A stretch of DNA of 64,000 nucleotides from Arthrinium phaeospermum. Taxonomy: Eukaryota; Ascomycota; Sordariomycetes; Amphisphaeriales; Apiosporaceae. The stretch's first letter is position 1. Each line of letters opens with the position of its first letter. Positions 10,068 to 22,035 of the stretch are shown one piece after another. Under the pieces are notes generated by a model. The model worked only from the letters and a program-made list of their open reading frames with translations, was not told the origin of the DNA and did not search any database. Location of the stretch: the NCBI GenBank assembly GCA_006503535.1, contig QYRS01000010.1:1612001-1676000 (forward strand). Direction: 5' to 3'. The translations under genes and the position numbers were made by a program.

Positions 10068-11587
10068 ATGAGTGCGCCGGCAATGAATGGTGACGATATG
10101 TCGTTCAAAATCCTACAGCCTGCCCTCGAGCATGGCCTCGCCGCGAGGGTTGGGCGTCTGGTAGCTGCCAACCGAACTCCCTTAGACACCCCTACCTTTG
10201 TGGGCGTCACCTCGAGAGGGGCTATTCCACACCTGACTCCGGATGTCATAAGCCAGCATACCGACATCCGGGCCGCGTATATGGCCTTGGAAGACTGTAG
10301 GTATATCTCGCTTCCCTCGCCCGTGACCATGTCTATTGTACTAACCTAATAGTCACGGAGAAGTCCAGCAAGAGGAAATCGCCTGCGATTTTCAGCCTGC
10401 CTAAAGATGACTGCAGACCTCTGCACGCTTACACTGCCACACCATCCTCGACATACACAATTCTGGGTCCTAGAAGGACACCTGCTGTCGTGGCTCCGAA
10501 TGGCAATGGACCCAAGCACATCTCGGTACTCACGTCCACAGGCTTTGAACGTCTCACTTGTGAGAACTATTGCGCTGCAATCGAGCAGATCATGCCGGAC
10601 ATTGTCATCCCGCCAGCTGATCTAACCTTCAGCTCCATCACACCAGGGGCGAAACGACAGGTCTTTATGGTGCAGCGAACCCAGGAGTGGCTGGACGAGT
10701 TCTTCTCGCACCTCGATCCAGAAAAAACGCTGAAGCCCTCCGGCATTCAGGTCTTTGCACCCCTTCTGCCGTTGTCTTATCCCATCCAATGGAAATACTT
10801 GAAGCACTTATCAGAAGAGCATGCTGAACGGCTGGACGGCTTGACACTCTATGATGCCAAAATACTGCACGATCTGAAAAGCCATCCTCAGCTGCTCGAC
10901 CTGCCTCGTCTGTCGATGCAATCGCCCGAGACGCCGCAGCAGATCCTGCAGCAAGTTCGACTGGGCGTCGACATTTTCGCTTCTCCTCTGCTTAATACCG
11001 TATCTGACGCAGGAATTGCGCTACACTTCAGCTTCCCCCCGCCCGCGGCAGGCTCCAGTGGAATTCAACCTTTGGGCATTGATATGTCGTCTGAAGAGCA
11101 CCAAGTCTCTGTGACACCGTTTATGGAAGGCTGCGGCTGCTACGCCTGCACCAAGCACCACCGCGCATACTTGCAGCACTTGATGAACGCCCGAGAGATG
11201 CTCGGCTGGACCCTTTTGCAAATACACAATCATCATGTCATGGACGAGTTCTTCCGGCAGATTCGATTGGCGATAGCAGATGGAACTTTCGAGCAAAAGG
11301 CCGGGGAGTTCAACAGATGTTACGAGTCGGAACTGCCCCTAGGTACTGGTGTGCGACCTCGTGCGCGTGGCTACCACTTCAAACCCGAGCCAGGGCTACC
11401 CAAGATCAACAAGGCCCCTTGGAATAAATTTGAAGGTGAAGGAACTCCCGAACAAGTAGCGGCTGCTGAAGCGGCGGGTTTGGCTGTAACGGGCCCGGCA
11501 GCAGGTGGAAGCGAAACGCCACTAGTCCCGGACGTCGACGCCGCTGCGTTAGTTAGAGAAGGGTTTGCGAAAGTCGATGAGGCTTGA
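10068..11587 (+). CDS. QTRT2: Queuine tRNA-ribosyltransferase accessory subunit 2
   Basis: Non-catalytic partner of the eukaryotic tRNA-guanine transglycosylase heterodimer, which exchanges guanine 34 for queuine in tRNAs with GUN anticodons. Exons 10068-10296 and 10353-11587 give 487 aa. The 56-bp intron (GTAGGT...AATAG, CTAAC branch) is needed to join LED to FTEKSSK. The start ATG precedes MNGDDMSFKILQPAL, followed by TPTFVGVTSRGAIPHLTPD, the family's N-terminal signature. The TGT zinc site is intact: Cys337-x-Cys339-x2-Cys342 and His368 (spacing C-x-C-x2-C-x25-H). The C-terminus (about 425-487) is a low-complexity Ala/Gly tail. The catalytic subunit gene is not in the window. Confidence 0.92.
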
Positions 11588-13030
11588 AGTTAATCCTCAC
11601 CAAGGCACTATTTGGCTTAAGCAGTAGTATCGGAACGATAGTCTGCTACAAGAAGTTCAAGAAGGCGATGACCCCAGCCAAAGTCCAAATGGACATCAAG
11701 GCTCAGCATAATGGCCTATGAGGTATTGAGGCATGTTTCTCCACTGCGTCCAACGTGCGACCGGTTCCTGGAAGTCAAACTCCGGTGTTGCTAGGTTCCC
11801 TAAGAAAACCGGCGAAGCGGTTCATATCTGAAGGTGGGCCAGAATGCAGCATGAGGTGCGGGCAACGTGGGCTCACGGACTTATGTGCCAATTATTAGCG
11901 CGGCTACTGTTCCGAATAGTTGGGACCAGTAACCGGCTGCGTGCCAGACGTCGCCTGATGTTCTTCGAGGCTATCAACAAGCCTGATCCTCCCTGCAGGG
12001 AAGGCTCTCGGTGCCCAAACGGGCAAGTGTCGATATATGTGATGCACGAGGCCTCGGCAAGCGGATAAGTCGGTGGTCTGGGTTCATGCCGGCTCTCTTC
12101 TTTCTCCGCTGGTATATGGCTCCAAATATCTCAATACCAAGCAAACCAACCAATATTGTCTTTTCAATTGCCTATCTCGTAGATGCGCCCGTTCACCCCC
12201 ATCCATGGAGGGGAAATGTCGAGGTGTGCGGCGCATTGCCAATCCTGCGCAAATGCGGCCAAGCTATGCCAATCTGCCAAGACTGCGCGGGATAGGAAGA
12301 TGCATCGAACATCTGTTTGGCAACTGGCCAATCACATCGGCGCATCCCGCCCACGTTTCCTCGACTCTCGTCATTTTCAGTCTTGGGAATCCTTCTGTAC
12401 CTCGTCCTTCAGCCACCTGGTATCCAAGCTGCCAGGTTACTTACCAGGAACGCCTCGCCTTCGTTGAGTCTTGCATGCTGTCCCGCGCTCAGCCGTAGCA
12501 GAAGCTTCTACATAACTTCAAATCGATGACGCCAAGTCCAAATTTCGGCGCGTCTTCTTTGCTGATATGTAGCTAACTAGTTTCCCTGGCTGGATATGAG
12601 TGCCTGGCTTTCGCCGGCGCACGTGGGCTCAATAGCTACCGTGATTCCTGTGAACTCTCATCGGTTCGCAGCCGATTCCGAGTGAGCGCGTTAGGTACCC
12701 TGAACCTAATGGCACCCACGCACACAATCTGCACGTTGCAGTCGTAGTCTCCTTGGCATGCAATCATCATCACCCCAGCCGAGGAATTTTCCAACATGGT
12801 TACTCCAATTGACCGCTGATATTGCTATATTTCTAAATACCCAGCTGAGAGTCCTTGACCGTGTATATCTGGGGCAGTGATAGCGTTCCACTGCGTTGGG
12901 TCCGGATCCTCCTATATAACCAGCCGGGTTCTCCTGTTTGCAGCGTCGCCGTGTCATCTTGCCCTTGAGGTTCACAAGTCTTACGTGGTCAGGCAGAGAC
13001 TGTCACTTCGATTGGCTTAATCCTGTCAAG
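11588..13030. other. Intergenic region upstream of the alkaline phosphatase
   Basis: 1.44 kb without a convincing gene. Short open frames at 11844-12529 in all three plus frames lack start context and family similarity. It contains the CACGTGGG element at 12620 and probably the phosphatase promoter. Confidence 0.55.
12620..12627 (+). promoter_or_regulatory. CACGTGGG element, candidate Pho4/NUC-1 site
   Basis: CACGTGGG is the high-affinity form of the bHLH phosphate-regulator site (Pho4 in yeast, NUC-1 in Neurospora). It lies 406 bp upstream of the alkaline phosphatase ATG, in a gene class controlled by this regulator in other fungi. A single 8-mer occurs by chance, so the role is inference. 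Confidence 0.45.
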
Positions 13031-15385
13031 ATGGTGGCTAGACTGAACACTCTTGCCATAGTGGCAGCTTCGTTGGCTGTCGTTTCCGGTGTAAGTCGCG
13101 CCTATTTTCAAAATGCACCGCGGACCTAAGCGTAGCTAATCCATACTCTTCACAGCAACACTTCCAGCGATTGGGAACCTGTCCCACCCTCGGGTGTGTG
13201 TTGGTAAGCCTTGATAACGACTCCGTAGCCCAGCAAAGACTCGAGTAACTGACACGGAGTTCCAGCCGCCGGATCAGCAGGATTTCCTGCCCGGTCAGTA
13301 CTTCGACCTCCGTCTCGAGGTGCACGCCCCAGTCAACGGCTCAGAGGCTTTCAACGACGGCGTGCCGGATGAGAAGTTCACCGTGACCATTGCGAAGGAG
13401 GGCGGCGCCGCCGAGGACGTCGCCAAGTTCTTCAAGCTCGACGAGCCCAAGATCGAGAAGTGGACGTTCCACTGGTACGAGGATCTCTACCTCAAGGACG
13501 CCAACGTGGCCTCGGTTGTCAACGTCGCCTCCAAGATCTACCGGCGCCTGGCCCTGTACGAGCCCGGAAAGTACACCGTCACGCTCAACTACTACGACGG
13601 GCAGAAGACTACCGCCGAATGGGTCGTCCGCCCCCTTGCTACCGAGAAGAAGGCCAAGAACGTCATCCTCTTCATCGGTGAGTACCATGCCCTCATGAAT
13701 ACCGTAATTGCACAGAGAGCGCTAACAATGCGAAGGTGACGGTATGACTACCAACATGATCACTGCTGCCCGTCTTCTGGGCCACAAGACCGTCAACGGA
13801 AAGTACCAGTCGAACCTGCAGCTCGACAACTTCCCCGTGATTGGCCACCAAATGGTATGAACCATCAACATATGAGAGTCCATATCAATATGCTGACTTT
13901 CTCTCGCCGTAGACCCACTCGATTGATACTTTCATCACCGACAGCGCCAACTCGGCTTCTGCCCTCTACTCCGGTCACAAGTCCACCGTGAACGCCATGG
14001 GGTGAGTGCTATCGACAGTATATCGCTGGACAAATTCAGCAGGCTAACCGTCCCAGTGTTTACGCCGACTCGTCCCCGGATATCTACGACGATCCCAAAG
14101 TCGAGACCATTGTAGAGCTGCTCAAGCGCGTCTGGGGATCCGCGTGGGGTGCCGTCTCCACCGCCTTCATTGCGGATGCGACACCCACGGCCCTGACTGC
14201 CCACACTCGGTCTCGCAGCGCATATGGTCCCCTGATCGACCAGGCCCTGAACGGCGTCACCAACTACACCTGGACCAACCATGGAGGCCCCGACGTCTAC
14301 TTCGGCGGTGGTGCCGAGCAATTCATCGCCGGTTCCGGATCCTACCAGGGCAAGAACTACTACGAGGAGTTCGCCAAGGCCAACTACACCGTGAGCTGGA
14401 ACAAGACGGCCCTGGCCGCCGCGCCCAACGAGGAGAAGGCCCTGGGCATCTTCTGCCGCTCCAACCTGCCCGTCTGGATCGACCGCAACATCCTGCCGGA
14501 CAACCTGAAGAACCTGACCAACGACCCCTCGGGCGCCAAGGCGGCCGCCACCGACCTGCCCGGCCTCAAGGACATGACGCTCAAGGCCATCGACGTCCTG
14601 CACCGGCGCGGCGGCGACAAGGGGTTCTTCCTCATGGCCGAGGCCGCCTCGATCGACAAGCAGATGCACACCCTCGACTACGACCGCGCCCTGGGCGACC
14701 TCCTGGAGCTCGACGACACGGTCCGCGCCACCGTCGAGCACCTCCGGTCCCTCGGCGAGCTCGAGGACACGCTGATCCTCGTCACCTCCGACCACGGCCA
14801 CGGGTTCGACGTCTTTGGCGGCGTCGACACCCAGTACCTCGGCGACCAGAAGACCGACCGCGAGCGCCGCAAGGCCGTCGGCGTCTACCAGAACTCGGGG
14901 CTGTCCAACTACCAGGTCGAGGCCCCTGGCGTCTCGTACTCGACCGGCCCCAACTTCCCCGTCAACGTAAGTTCTGCCAAGCTCATAGAGCCCCTTTCCC
15001 ATGTGCAATGTGTATTAACCATCACTTCCTCTCACAGTGGGACCCCCGCTACGCCATCACCGCCGGCTTCGGCGCGAACCCGGACCGCCGGGAAAACTAC
15101 CGGCTGAGCCCCAAGCCGCGGACGCCCGCGACCAACACTCCCGGGTTCTCGTCGGCCGACTACTTCGCCAACGGGCAGGAGACGGCCGACGGCTTCGTCG
15201 TCAACGGCACCCTGCCCACGAGCGAGGCGCAGGGCGTGCACTCGCTGACCGACGTCGCCGTCTACGCCATGGGGCCCTGCCAGGAGACGTTCGGCGGCAC
15301 CTACTCCAACATCGACCTCTTCTACAAGACGGCCGACTGCCTCGGCCTCGGGCGGCCGGACGCCGGGGAGGGGGATAAAGCTTGA
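13031..15385 (+). CDS. Secreted alkaline phosphatase
   Basis: Zinc/magnesium-dependent phosphomonoesterase of the classical alkaline phosphatase family. Seven exons (13031-13090, 13156-13203, 13266-13677, 13736-13854, 13913-14001, 14057-14966, 15038-15385) give 661 aa. All introns are GT-AG and 52-71 bp long. Residues 1-20 (MVARLNTLAIVAASLAVVSG) form a signal peptide, so it is probably periplasmic, wall-bound or extracellular. The metal ligand Asp175 lies in IGDGMTTNMITAARL; the nucleophile is Ser224 in ITDSANSASALYSGHKST; Glu/Asp/His ligands lie in MAEAASIDKQMH and in SDHGHGFD (Asp488, His489, His491). About 120 residues precede the catalytic domain, longer than in bacterial enzymes. Several N-x-S/T sequons fit secretion. 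Probably induced by phosphate starvation through the upstream CACGTGGG site (inference). Confidence 0.93.
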
Positions 15386-15767
15386 GGGGCTTGCTGATGG
15401 TGGGGAGAGGCATGGGAGAAAAAGCACTGTTATACACCTAAAGTAATGGGTAATTCAATAATTACTAAATATTGGATATAATGATATAGTATGAACATAA
15501 GAAAATGTAAATTCGTGTCGTGAATCTCGAATGGGTATGTACCTTACCCAAAGCCGCGAAGCCGGGGTATTCGTAATAAATAATACAGTTAGTTAATTAG
15601 AAAAGAGGCCGTGAGTCTCAAGGGAGCGAATCAATCCCTGCGCAAAAGCAACAACAACAACAACAACCACCAAACTCCATCGTTTCCCGTGTTTCCTTCC
15701 CAGTGTTTTTACATCCAGTCAAACTCAAGTTAATCGTACAGCGGCGGGGGACGGGAGGTTTGCTTCC
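15386..15767. other. Convergent 3' region with an AAC microsatellite
   Basis: AT-rich spacer between the 3' ends of the phosphatase gene and the PTH11-like gene. It holds a CAA/AAC trinucleotide run at about 15648-15670. No gene seen. Confidence 0.6.
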
Positions 15768-17469
15768 TCACACCAAGCCGTCCTTGGTCCGGTTCGCGCA
15801 CTGCGACGCCGACTCATACGTCAGCTCCACGTGCGTCTCCTGCCGAATGGCCGTAAGCGGGACCTCGTCGTGGCTCGAGGCGTAGCCGAAGCCGTCGCCG
15901 CCGCTGCCATCGCGGTGATGCGAGACCGTGATCGAGACGCTGCCGCGGCGGGCGCCGTCGAAGGCGCGACCTTGGCCGTGGCCGTAGCCGGGTGTACCTG
16001 GGGTGCGGGGGCCTAACTGTACGTCGTCGTCATTGTCGATGACGCCGTATTTCCCGTCCTCGAGCGCGGCGAGCGGGCGCGACTGCCGCGCGTAGCTGCC
16101 GCCGCCGATGGTGGCGACGCCGCTGGACTTGTTGGACTTCTTGGCGTACGAGGAGCTGTGGTTGTAGCCGCCCAGCTTGTTGCCGCTCAGGGCCCGCGAC
16201 CGCAGCGTGGTGGGGTACACGGCCTTGAAGACGATGCGGACCAGCGGGCCCAGGGTCGGCAGGCAGGCCGAGATGATGCCGCTGGCGATTTCGATGACGT
16301 TCCAGGCGATGCCGTCGCCCAGCGTGACTAGAGTCCTCTGTATTAGCGGCTGCGTCGGGCTCCAAGTGACAAGGCGCAAATAGACTTACAGGAGTTGTCA
16401 TCGTTGTTGTACTGGAGGAAGATAACGAAGCGGTAGATGCTGGTGAAGACGACGTAGGAACCGAGCAGGAAGATGATGGTGAGGAAGACGCGCTGGGTCA
16501 GGTTGGTCTTGAGGTTCCAGACGTGGCGCATGGGCAGGCACAAAATGGCGACGTCGAGCAGCATGCACGGCACCGAGATGGCCAGCTGCGTCAGGAACAA
16601 ATCAATACAACCGCCCTGCAGCCAGGGCTGCCACAGCTTCGCACGCGGCAGGCACTGGAAGGTCGCGGCGAAGATGCACGCCACGTTCCACACGCACGAG
16701 ATGCCGCCCAGGATGTACGAGCCGAGGCGGATGTCTCTGGTGGGGAAAAGCCGGAAGTACAGGTACAGCAGCGCGATCTTGTACATGTTGACGCCCGTCA
16801 CGTACAGGATCTCGGCTCCTACCAGGGTCTTATGTCGGGTGATGTATGTCAGCTTGGGTGGTCTCCTCAAAGGGCAACTTTTGTTTGGGGGCCATGATAT
16901 GTCTCTTACCTCGTTCATCTTTCCGAGCTGTTCCAAGCTCAGAGAGCCAGTGTGTAGTCCCACGCCTTGATCGATCACTAACAGAGGAGACGGTCAGCAG
17001 TGACTCTGTAAAGCGTGTGCGGTGCCCCTTTGCATGGCTCCTGGAGGATCTCTCCAACCCCTTTCCCCCTATCTCCTCCCTCGAATCTTTCTTCTCTCTT
17101 CTGCCTCTATTGCCGCTTCCCCCAACTCAATCCCACCAAACTCCCATTCTCCTAGTAGGTGTAGGGAAGCCACTTACACACAATGTTCATGACCATGTTG
17201 CCATAGCAAAGCACCAGCGTCACCACGGTCAGCCAGTCGTCAATCAGGATCTTAGCACCCTGCCGCCGACGGGCCACGAAGCGCATGGCCACCACGACGG
17301 TGGCGAACAAGGTGAAGCCGATGGTGAGCCAGCGGGAGCGCCCCCGGATGTCCTCGCTCAGGTCCTGCGTCGCGGCCACGTCGGCCATGTGCTGCATATG
17401 GGCGGCTTTGGCGACAGCCTCATCGTACCGGCGCGCCACGTACGAGCGAATCCAGAACGGGTTGTGCAT
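15768..17469 (-). CDS. PTH11-type rhodopsin-fold membrane receptor
   Basis: Integral membrane protein of the fungal PTH11-like class (rhodopsin-fold domain, no CFEM domain). Exons on the minus strand are 17469-17178, 16977-16910, 16852-16390 and 16327-15768, giving 460 aa. The 57-bp intron 2 (16853-16909) is in frame. Seven hydrophobic helices begin with SRWLTIGFTLFATVVVAMRF. Family marks include ILIDDWLTVVTLVLCYGN, the TxVGAEILYVTGVNMYKIALLYLY helix pair, GGCIDLFLTQL and DGIAWNVIEIASGIISACLPTLGPL (last helix). The cytosolic tail of about 150 residues is Ser/Gly-rich with SYAKKSNKSS and an acidic IDNDDD patch. Founder Pth11 senses surface cues in Magnaporthe; the ligand and role here are unknown. 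The frame is open further upstream, but the first well-placed ATG is 17469. Confidence 0.87.
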
Positions 17470-19008
17470 TATGGCGGCGGTCGGGCGGTGATGCGCTCTG
17501 GTCTTGTCTTGCTCAAGATCGACGACGAGGTTGTCTGAGGGGGAGCTGGCGATCTCCGGTGCCGAACGACTGGGAGGATGACTCGAGAGAAGGGAAGCCA
17601 GCCGGGGGGACGGATTCGGAGATATGTTTAAACAAAAAGAGAACGAGTCGCTATCGGGCGGTGTGTCATTGTAGATGGGGTTCGCTCGGCTACACGCAAA
17701 TGAGGGAAACAAGAAGCCATTTCCAGATGGGTATCTGTCCGGCGCGCCCTAGTGGTGGTATAAGACAGAGGTGATATACCTCCTCCCCGAACACTGAGCC
17801 CGCTGCGGCACTGCCATGACGACTAGGCCCAGCGAAATAGGTAGCTCGGCAAGTCGCAATGATGCTTCTGTGGGGGGGCCCTTCTCGTTCCATAGCCCGC
17901 GCAAACCTTAGCCGTCTACACGTGCATTCGATGTCTAACATCCCCGTGCACCAACGCACTCTGGGTGCTGCGTCTTCACAAATAGGTTTCCCCCCCTTGC
18001 ATCTGATCTAGCAGCACGCGGTTTGTGCCCCCTCCCCCTTGCATACAAGTACAAGGCAAGTGTGGACCGGGGCCAGCTTGACAGCCGAAGACGACTCGTC
18101 AGGTCCGGAGGATGGCATCAGAGTACCCTCGGACCCTTTGTTGATCTGTATTATACGAGGCGTTCATTAGATGGTTCATCTCATGAGTCTTTTGTCCGCC
18201 AACCGCATGACGGGTAGCATCTGTTCCGTCTGATGAACCCTCCTTCATACTTCCCGTTGGGGAGACGCTGATATGTACTTAGTCTGCCTGCCGATCATTC
18301 GTTTGATGTCTTCTTTCTCTATCCTCCAAGAAGCACATTCAGAACCGTACATCCAGGACTATCAAGTTTCTTGCCCGTTTACTATCATCAATTAGCCGGT
18401 GTCGCGGAGGGAGCCGTAAAGTCAGGTTGGCCTTTGTGGTAGTACGTACTTGTAAAGCAGCAGCGTCATTGACAGCGGAGTGCGCTGCCAAGCTAATAGA
18501 ACTTGTAGTATCCGTAAGCATTTGGCACACCCCTAGGCGAAGCCAGTGCGGCAGGTAGTCAGGTGAAATCAACCGTGCGGTGGATACCACTTCTATAGGC
18601 ATACATACCATTATGGATACTAGCCGTAGGCCAGGGTCCGATGTAACATGTTTGATAGGCGTTCTAAGTCCGGTAAGCAGCAACAGTTGACAGTAAGGGT
18701 CCATGTATACATGTACTTCTACGCATGCCACATGCCATGCACAGCAGTACTGATGCAGCAAAGCACTGCGGGGATCTGTGATGGGATGTGGCCTGCATGT
18801 TCCTGACACCTGTGCCTAAGCGAGCCAAGGGGCTTCTCTATGCACTGCCGGCAAGTATATCAACGGCTAACATTCTCAATTCGAATGAGACCAGTCGTAA
18901 AGTTTCGGAATCAACTCCCCGAATAACGAAGAGATACCTCAATACACACGCACATTCTCTCTCTTTCACTCACTTTCTCACTTACACGCCCCTACCACAC
19001 ACCCCAAG
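17470..19008. other. Intergenic region, divergent promoters
   Basis: 1.54 kb between the divergent PTH11-like gene and the first hydrolase. A leader rich in CACTCACTTTCTCAC (about 18960-18985) precedes the hydrolase ATG. A minus-strand open stretch at 18339-18809 shows no family features and is left out. No gene seen. Confidence 0.55.
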
Positions 19009-19870
19009 ATGTCGAAGCCCGTTATCGTTGTCGTGCCCGGTTCCTGGCAGAAGCCAGTGGCCTACCTCGGCTTCGTCGAGAAGCTGCAGGCCGCCGGCTA
19101 CGAGGCCACCCACGTGGCCATGCCCACGGTCGGGGGCACCGAGCTGCCGCTTGCCGGGCTGGCTGAGGATGTCGCCGCCGTGCGCACCGTGCTCCAGAAG
19201 ATTGCCAGCGAAGGCAAGAAGGCCCTGGTGATAGGCCATTCCTCGGGCGGCCTCGTCGGCAGCAACGCCATCGCCGGCCAGGACAATGTCGTGGGCATGA
19301 TCTATATGTCCGCCTTCATGATCCCCGCCGGAAAGGCGCTGCTCGACATGCTGGGCGGCAACCCCCTCCCATGGATGGACATTCAGGTAAGTGACCACTA
19401 GCTGACAGGGCATTTTCTTTCCCCCCTCGTCTTCCCTCTCCCAAGTCGGGCGGGGCCTCAGCTACCGAGGCTCTTCTGCCCGATAAGCCAAAAGTGGATG
19501 GATCGCTGACAATGCTGCCGACTGACAGGGAGACCGCGTGCTGGGAGTCCCTGAAATGATACCCCAGGTGGCTTACAACGACCTGGGGCCCGAGGAGCAG
19601 GCCAAATGGGCGGCGGAGATGACACACACGTCGGCCGCGCTGTTCGCCACGCCCAGCGGCCACGAGCCGTGGGCTAGCGGCACCCCTTGTGGGTACATTC
19701 ACTGCTCGGACGACAACGCTCTGCCCTTCCCCATCCAGCAGCAGATGGCCGCCCAACTGGGCCCCTCGCCCAAGACCGTCACACTCAAGGCGGGCCACTG
19801 CCCGTTCCTGAGCATGCCGGACCAGCTAGTCGAGGCCGTCAAGACGCTCGAGGCCCAGATGCTGCAGTAG
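19009..19870 (+). CDS. Alpha/beta hydrolase, cytosolic paralogue
   Basis: Small alpha/beta-hydrolase-fold enzyme of 239 aa. Exons 19009-19386 and 19529-19870; the 142-bp phase-0 intron has a GTAAGT donor and a GACAG acceptor preceded by CTGAC. The N-terminal strand and oxyanion loop VIVVVPGSWQKP is followed by the nucleophile elbow GHSSG (Ser78). A CSDDNALPFP segment probably carries the catalytic acid, and His216 lies in AGHCPFLSMPDQL. There is no signal peptide (starts MSKPVIVV). Its closest relative here is the gene at 22036-22919, which shares the intron position (after PWMDIQ / PWMIAE), the DDNALPFPxQQQM block and overall length. The substrate is unknown; relatives are annotated as esterases or salicylate-esterase-like proteins. 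Confidence 0.9.
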
Positions 19871-20093
19871 TGCTCCATACATCAATCAGTGCACTATATC
19901 CCCCGAGAGAGAGAGAAGGAGAAAGATAAGGCAAGCAGTGACAGATGCCGGCTGCCGGCCGATGGACGTGGTTCACCTGTTTCCGGGGTGCCTGCCATTT
20001 GACGTCGCATCCAAGGTCGACAAGGGTCGCTGCGGTCGCTGAGGGGACAGGGCGCCCGCATCCGCGATCGAATGATGCCGATAAGGGAATTGC

Positions 20094-20118
20094 CAAGGTG
20101 TCAAGGTGTCAAGGTGTC
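20094..20118 (+). repeat. 8-bp tandem repeat CAAGGTGT x3
   Basis: Three perfect copies of CAAGGTGT followed by a C, about 220 bp downstream of the first hydrolase. Probably replication slippage; no function suggested. Confidence 0.9.
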
Positions 20119-20988
20119 TTTATTCCCTCCCGCCTGTTTTTTTAGGTACGATCGTACGTAGTTGGTAGTCCTATATGCATGGATGACCGTATTTGGCAAG
20201 AAAGCAGAAGAGGGGCTGGTGCGCTTTGACGTACCATTAAAGGCGAAACAGTTTTGTTCAGCGAGATCCATCATCCGCGCTTGCTGCTTAATAGTGGTAG
20301 TGGTAGCTTGACAACTGAATTCCAACGTCCATCAACGGCACGGTATGATTGTCATCAATGCATCTCATCCTAGGTACCTTACCTTCCTTAGGTTCCTGCT
20401 AGATTGGTTTGTGACAGAAAACGGGCAACCGGTTACTGACCGGTCGCCGCAAAAGAAAGCAAGCCCACTTACATGTATCCCATTTCGTGATTGATAGAAG
20501 AATGCAGCCCAAGCTCCATTGGTCGCCTCGACGTTTTCCAGAACGAATGGCTATGTATGTCCTCCCATCTGCTGGGATGCGAACCGGATCTACGGCAGTC
20601 AGCACGTGGCACATTTAGACAAGGGATTATTCGGAGGTCGTCCGCTGCAGAACTTTTCCTGGTCACATCGTGAATCTCAAGAAGAGGGCTCCGCGAAGAG
20701 AGGTCGAGGGTGGATCCCGACAGTCTGGGTACCCCCATGAACCCTGAACGGCTGATGGCCGCCATCTGGACTGCTGGCCTCTCTCGGTTTTATGTGCCGC
20801 ACAACAAGCAGCAACCTAGCAAGGCAGTGCTAATTATGTACACTTTGCGCCTCCGTGCCGCCAGCCGAGAGATAAGCGTACGGAACCAAGATGGCTGCCG
20901 AGAGCGTAATTGGTAGGCTCGTAGGTAGGTATGTGCTGACTTACTGAGAGAAGTACATACTTAGGCAGGGGAAAAGGCTTGTCTGTGC

Positions 20989-21498
20989 TTACCTGTACAG
21001 CGGTCGGCACTTGTCCAACATCACGCAACCACGTCCCCCATGCTCCTCCTCCAACCCCAAATCTTTTCCTACATATTTGCTTTGAAAGCAACGCAACACG
21101 GCGATGATAATGAAACTGGCCAAAAGCGAGAAATAAGGGATGTCGAATCTGACCACTTGCTGCATCGCCTGACTCGTGTGCGCAGCGGCTAATTCCGGCA
21201 CCCTTGGCCAGAGTGGATTGGCCTGGGTCGGATGCAGATGCGACGGTGGAACTTCAGGTGCATGGTTACCCCTTCCAAAAACGGCATCAGGGTCACTTCG
21301 AGTTCTGTTCGAGGTATCGTGGAAGCGATTAACTAGGAAACCAGTGCCGGTTCCACCACCGACGCCCTGGCTACAGTCCGAACGTGTTCCAATGCGGCAA
21401 CCGCATCGCTCCAAACCGCAATAGCAACCAGGAGCCACAGGGTGAGGGAGAGCGGATTGCAGATGTTGGTCCTCGGCTTCACTTGCAGGCTCCAGCAT
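20989..21498 (-). CDS. Possible small single-pass membrane protein
   Basis: An uninterrupted frame of 169 aa starting from an ATG in good context (GCC before ATG). The sequence is Cys/Gly/Pro-rich (GCYCGLERCGCRIGT) with a hydrophobic stretch near residues 120-138 (YFSLLASFIIIAVLRCF) that could be one transmembrane helix followed by a basic, then acidic, tail. I recognise no family, and random open frames of this length occur in GC-rich DNA. Treat as hypothetical. Confidence 0.28.
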   Translation of the reverse strand: MLEPASEAEDQHLQSALPHPVAPGCYCGLERCGCRIGTRSDCSQGVGGGTGTGFLVNRFHDTSNRTRSDPDAVFGRGNHAPEVPPSHLHPTQANPLWPRVPELAAAHTSQAMQQVVRFDIPYFSLLASFIIIAVLRCFQSKYVGKDLGLEEEHGGRGCVMLDKCRPLYR

Positions 21499-22035
21499 GG
21501 CGGATTTATCAAGATGTAAGGTAAGTATCAGTCAGACTGAGTAAGCCTCGGTCCCCGATCCAGCTTGCCGGAAATACAACCCATTCCGCAACCTGCAGGA
21601 TTGCGCGACTGTCCACCCGTTCGTCCGCACTCCGGAGGCCCAGAGAGGTCATGGCGTATTGCTTGTCAGTGGCGATTGTAAGAGGAAGACATGCTCCGAG
21701 GCCTTCTTCATGCTCTGGCCGAGAAGGGGAGATGGGGCCGGCGCAGCTTCAGGGCGCTCTCAGGCTGTGTCCATCTGGGAGATTATCAGGAGCGTGGTAT
21801 AGAGTATCACTGCTAGGGGGGTAGCCAAGAGCCAGAGGGCCAGAGGGCCAGACTACTTGTGCTGCTAGAACTGCCGATCGCTTATAAAGGGCGTCGTATT
21901 GCCTCGCTTGGACGTTCCTGCATTGCATCGCTCCAGCATTAGTTCCAGTACAAGCTTGCACGATCGAACCAGGCGACGATCCAACTCTCTTTTTTTTACT
22001 CCAACTAAGACACTCCTTTTATTACCTAAACAAGC

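Larger units (their letters stand above)
19871..22035. other. Spacer between the two hydrolase paralogues
   Basis: 2.2 kb. It contains a short 8-bp tandem repeat at 20094-20118, a possible minus-strand small membrane protein (20989-21498) and a GCCAGAGGG repeat near 21832-21852. Nothing else convincing. Confidence 0.5.

Noticed and set aside
13935..15385. Long frames of 357 codons (minus) and 413 codons (plus, another frame)
   Set aside because: Both overlap the alkaline phosphatase exons, which carry all catalytic motifs and matching splice sites; GC-rich third positions open the other frames.
18339..18809. 156-codon minus-strand frame
   Set aside because: No start context, domain, signal or splice structure; it lies in a promoter interval.
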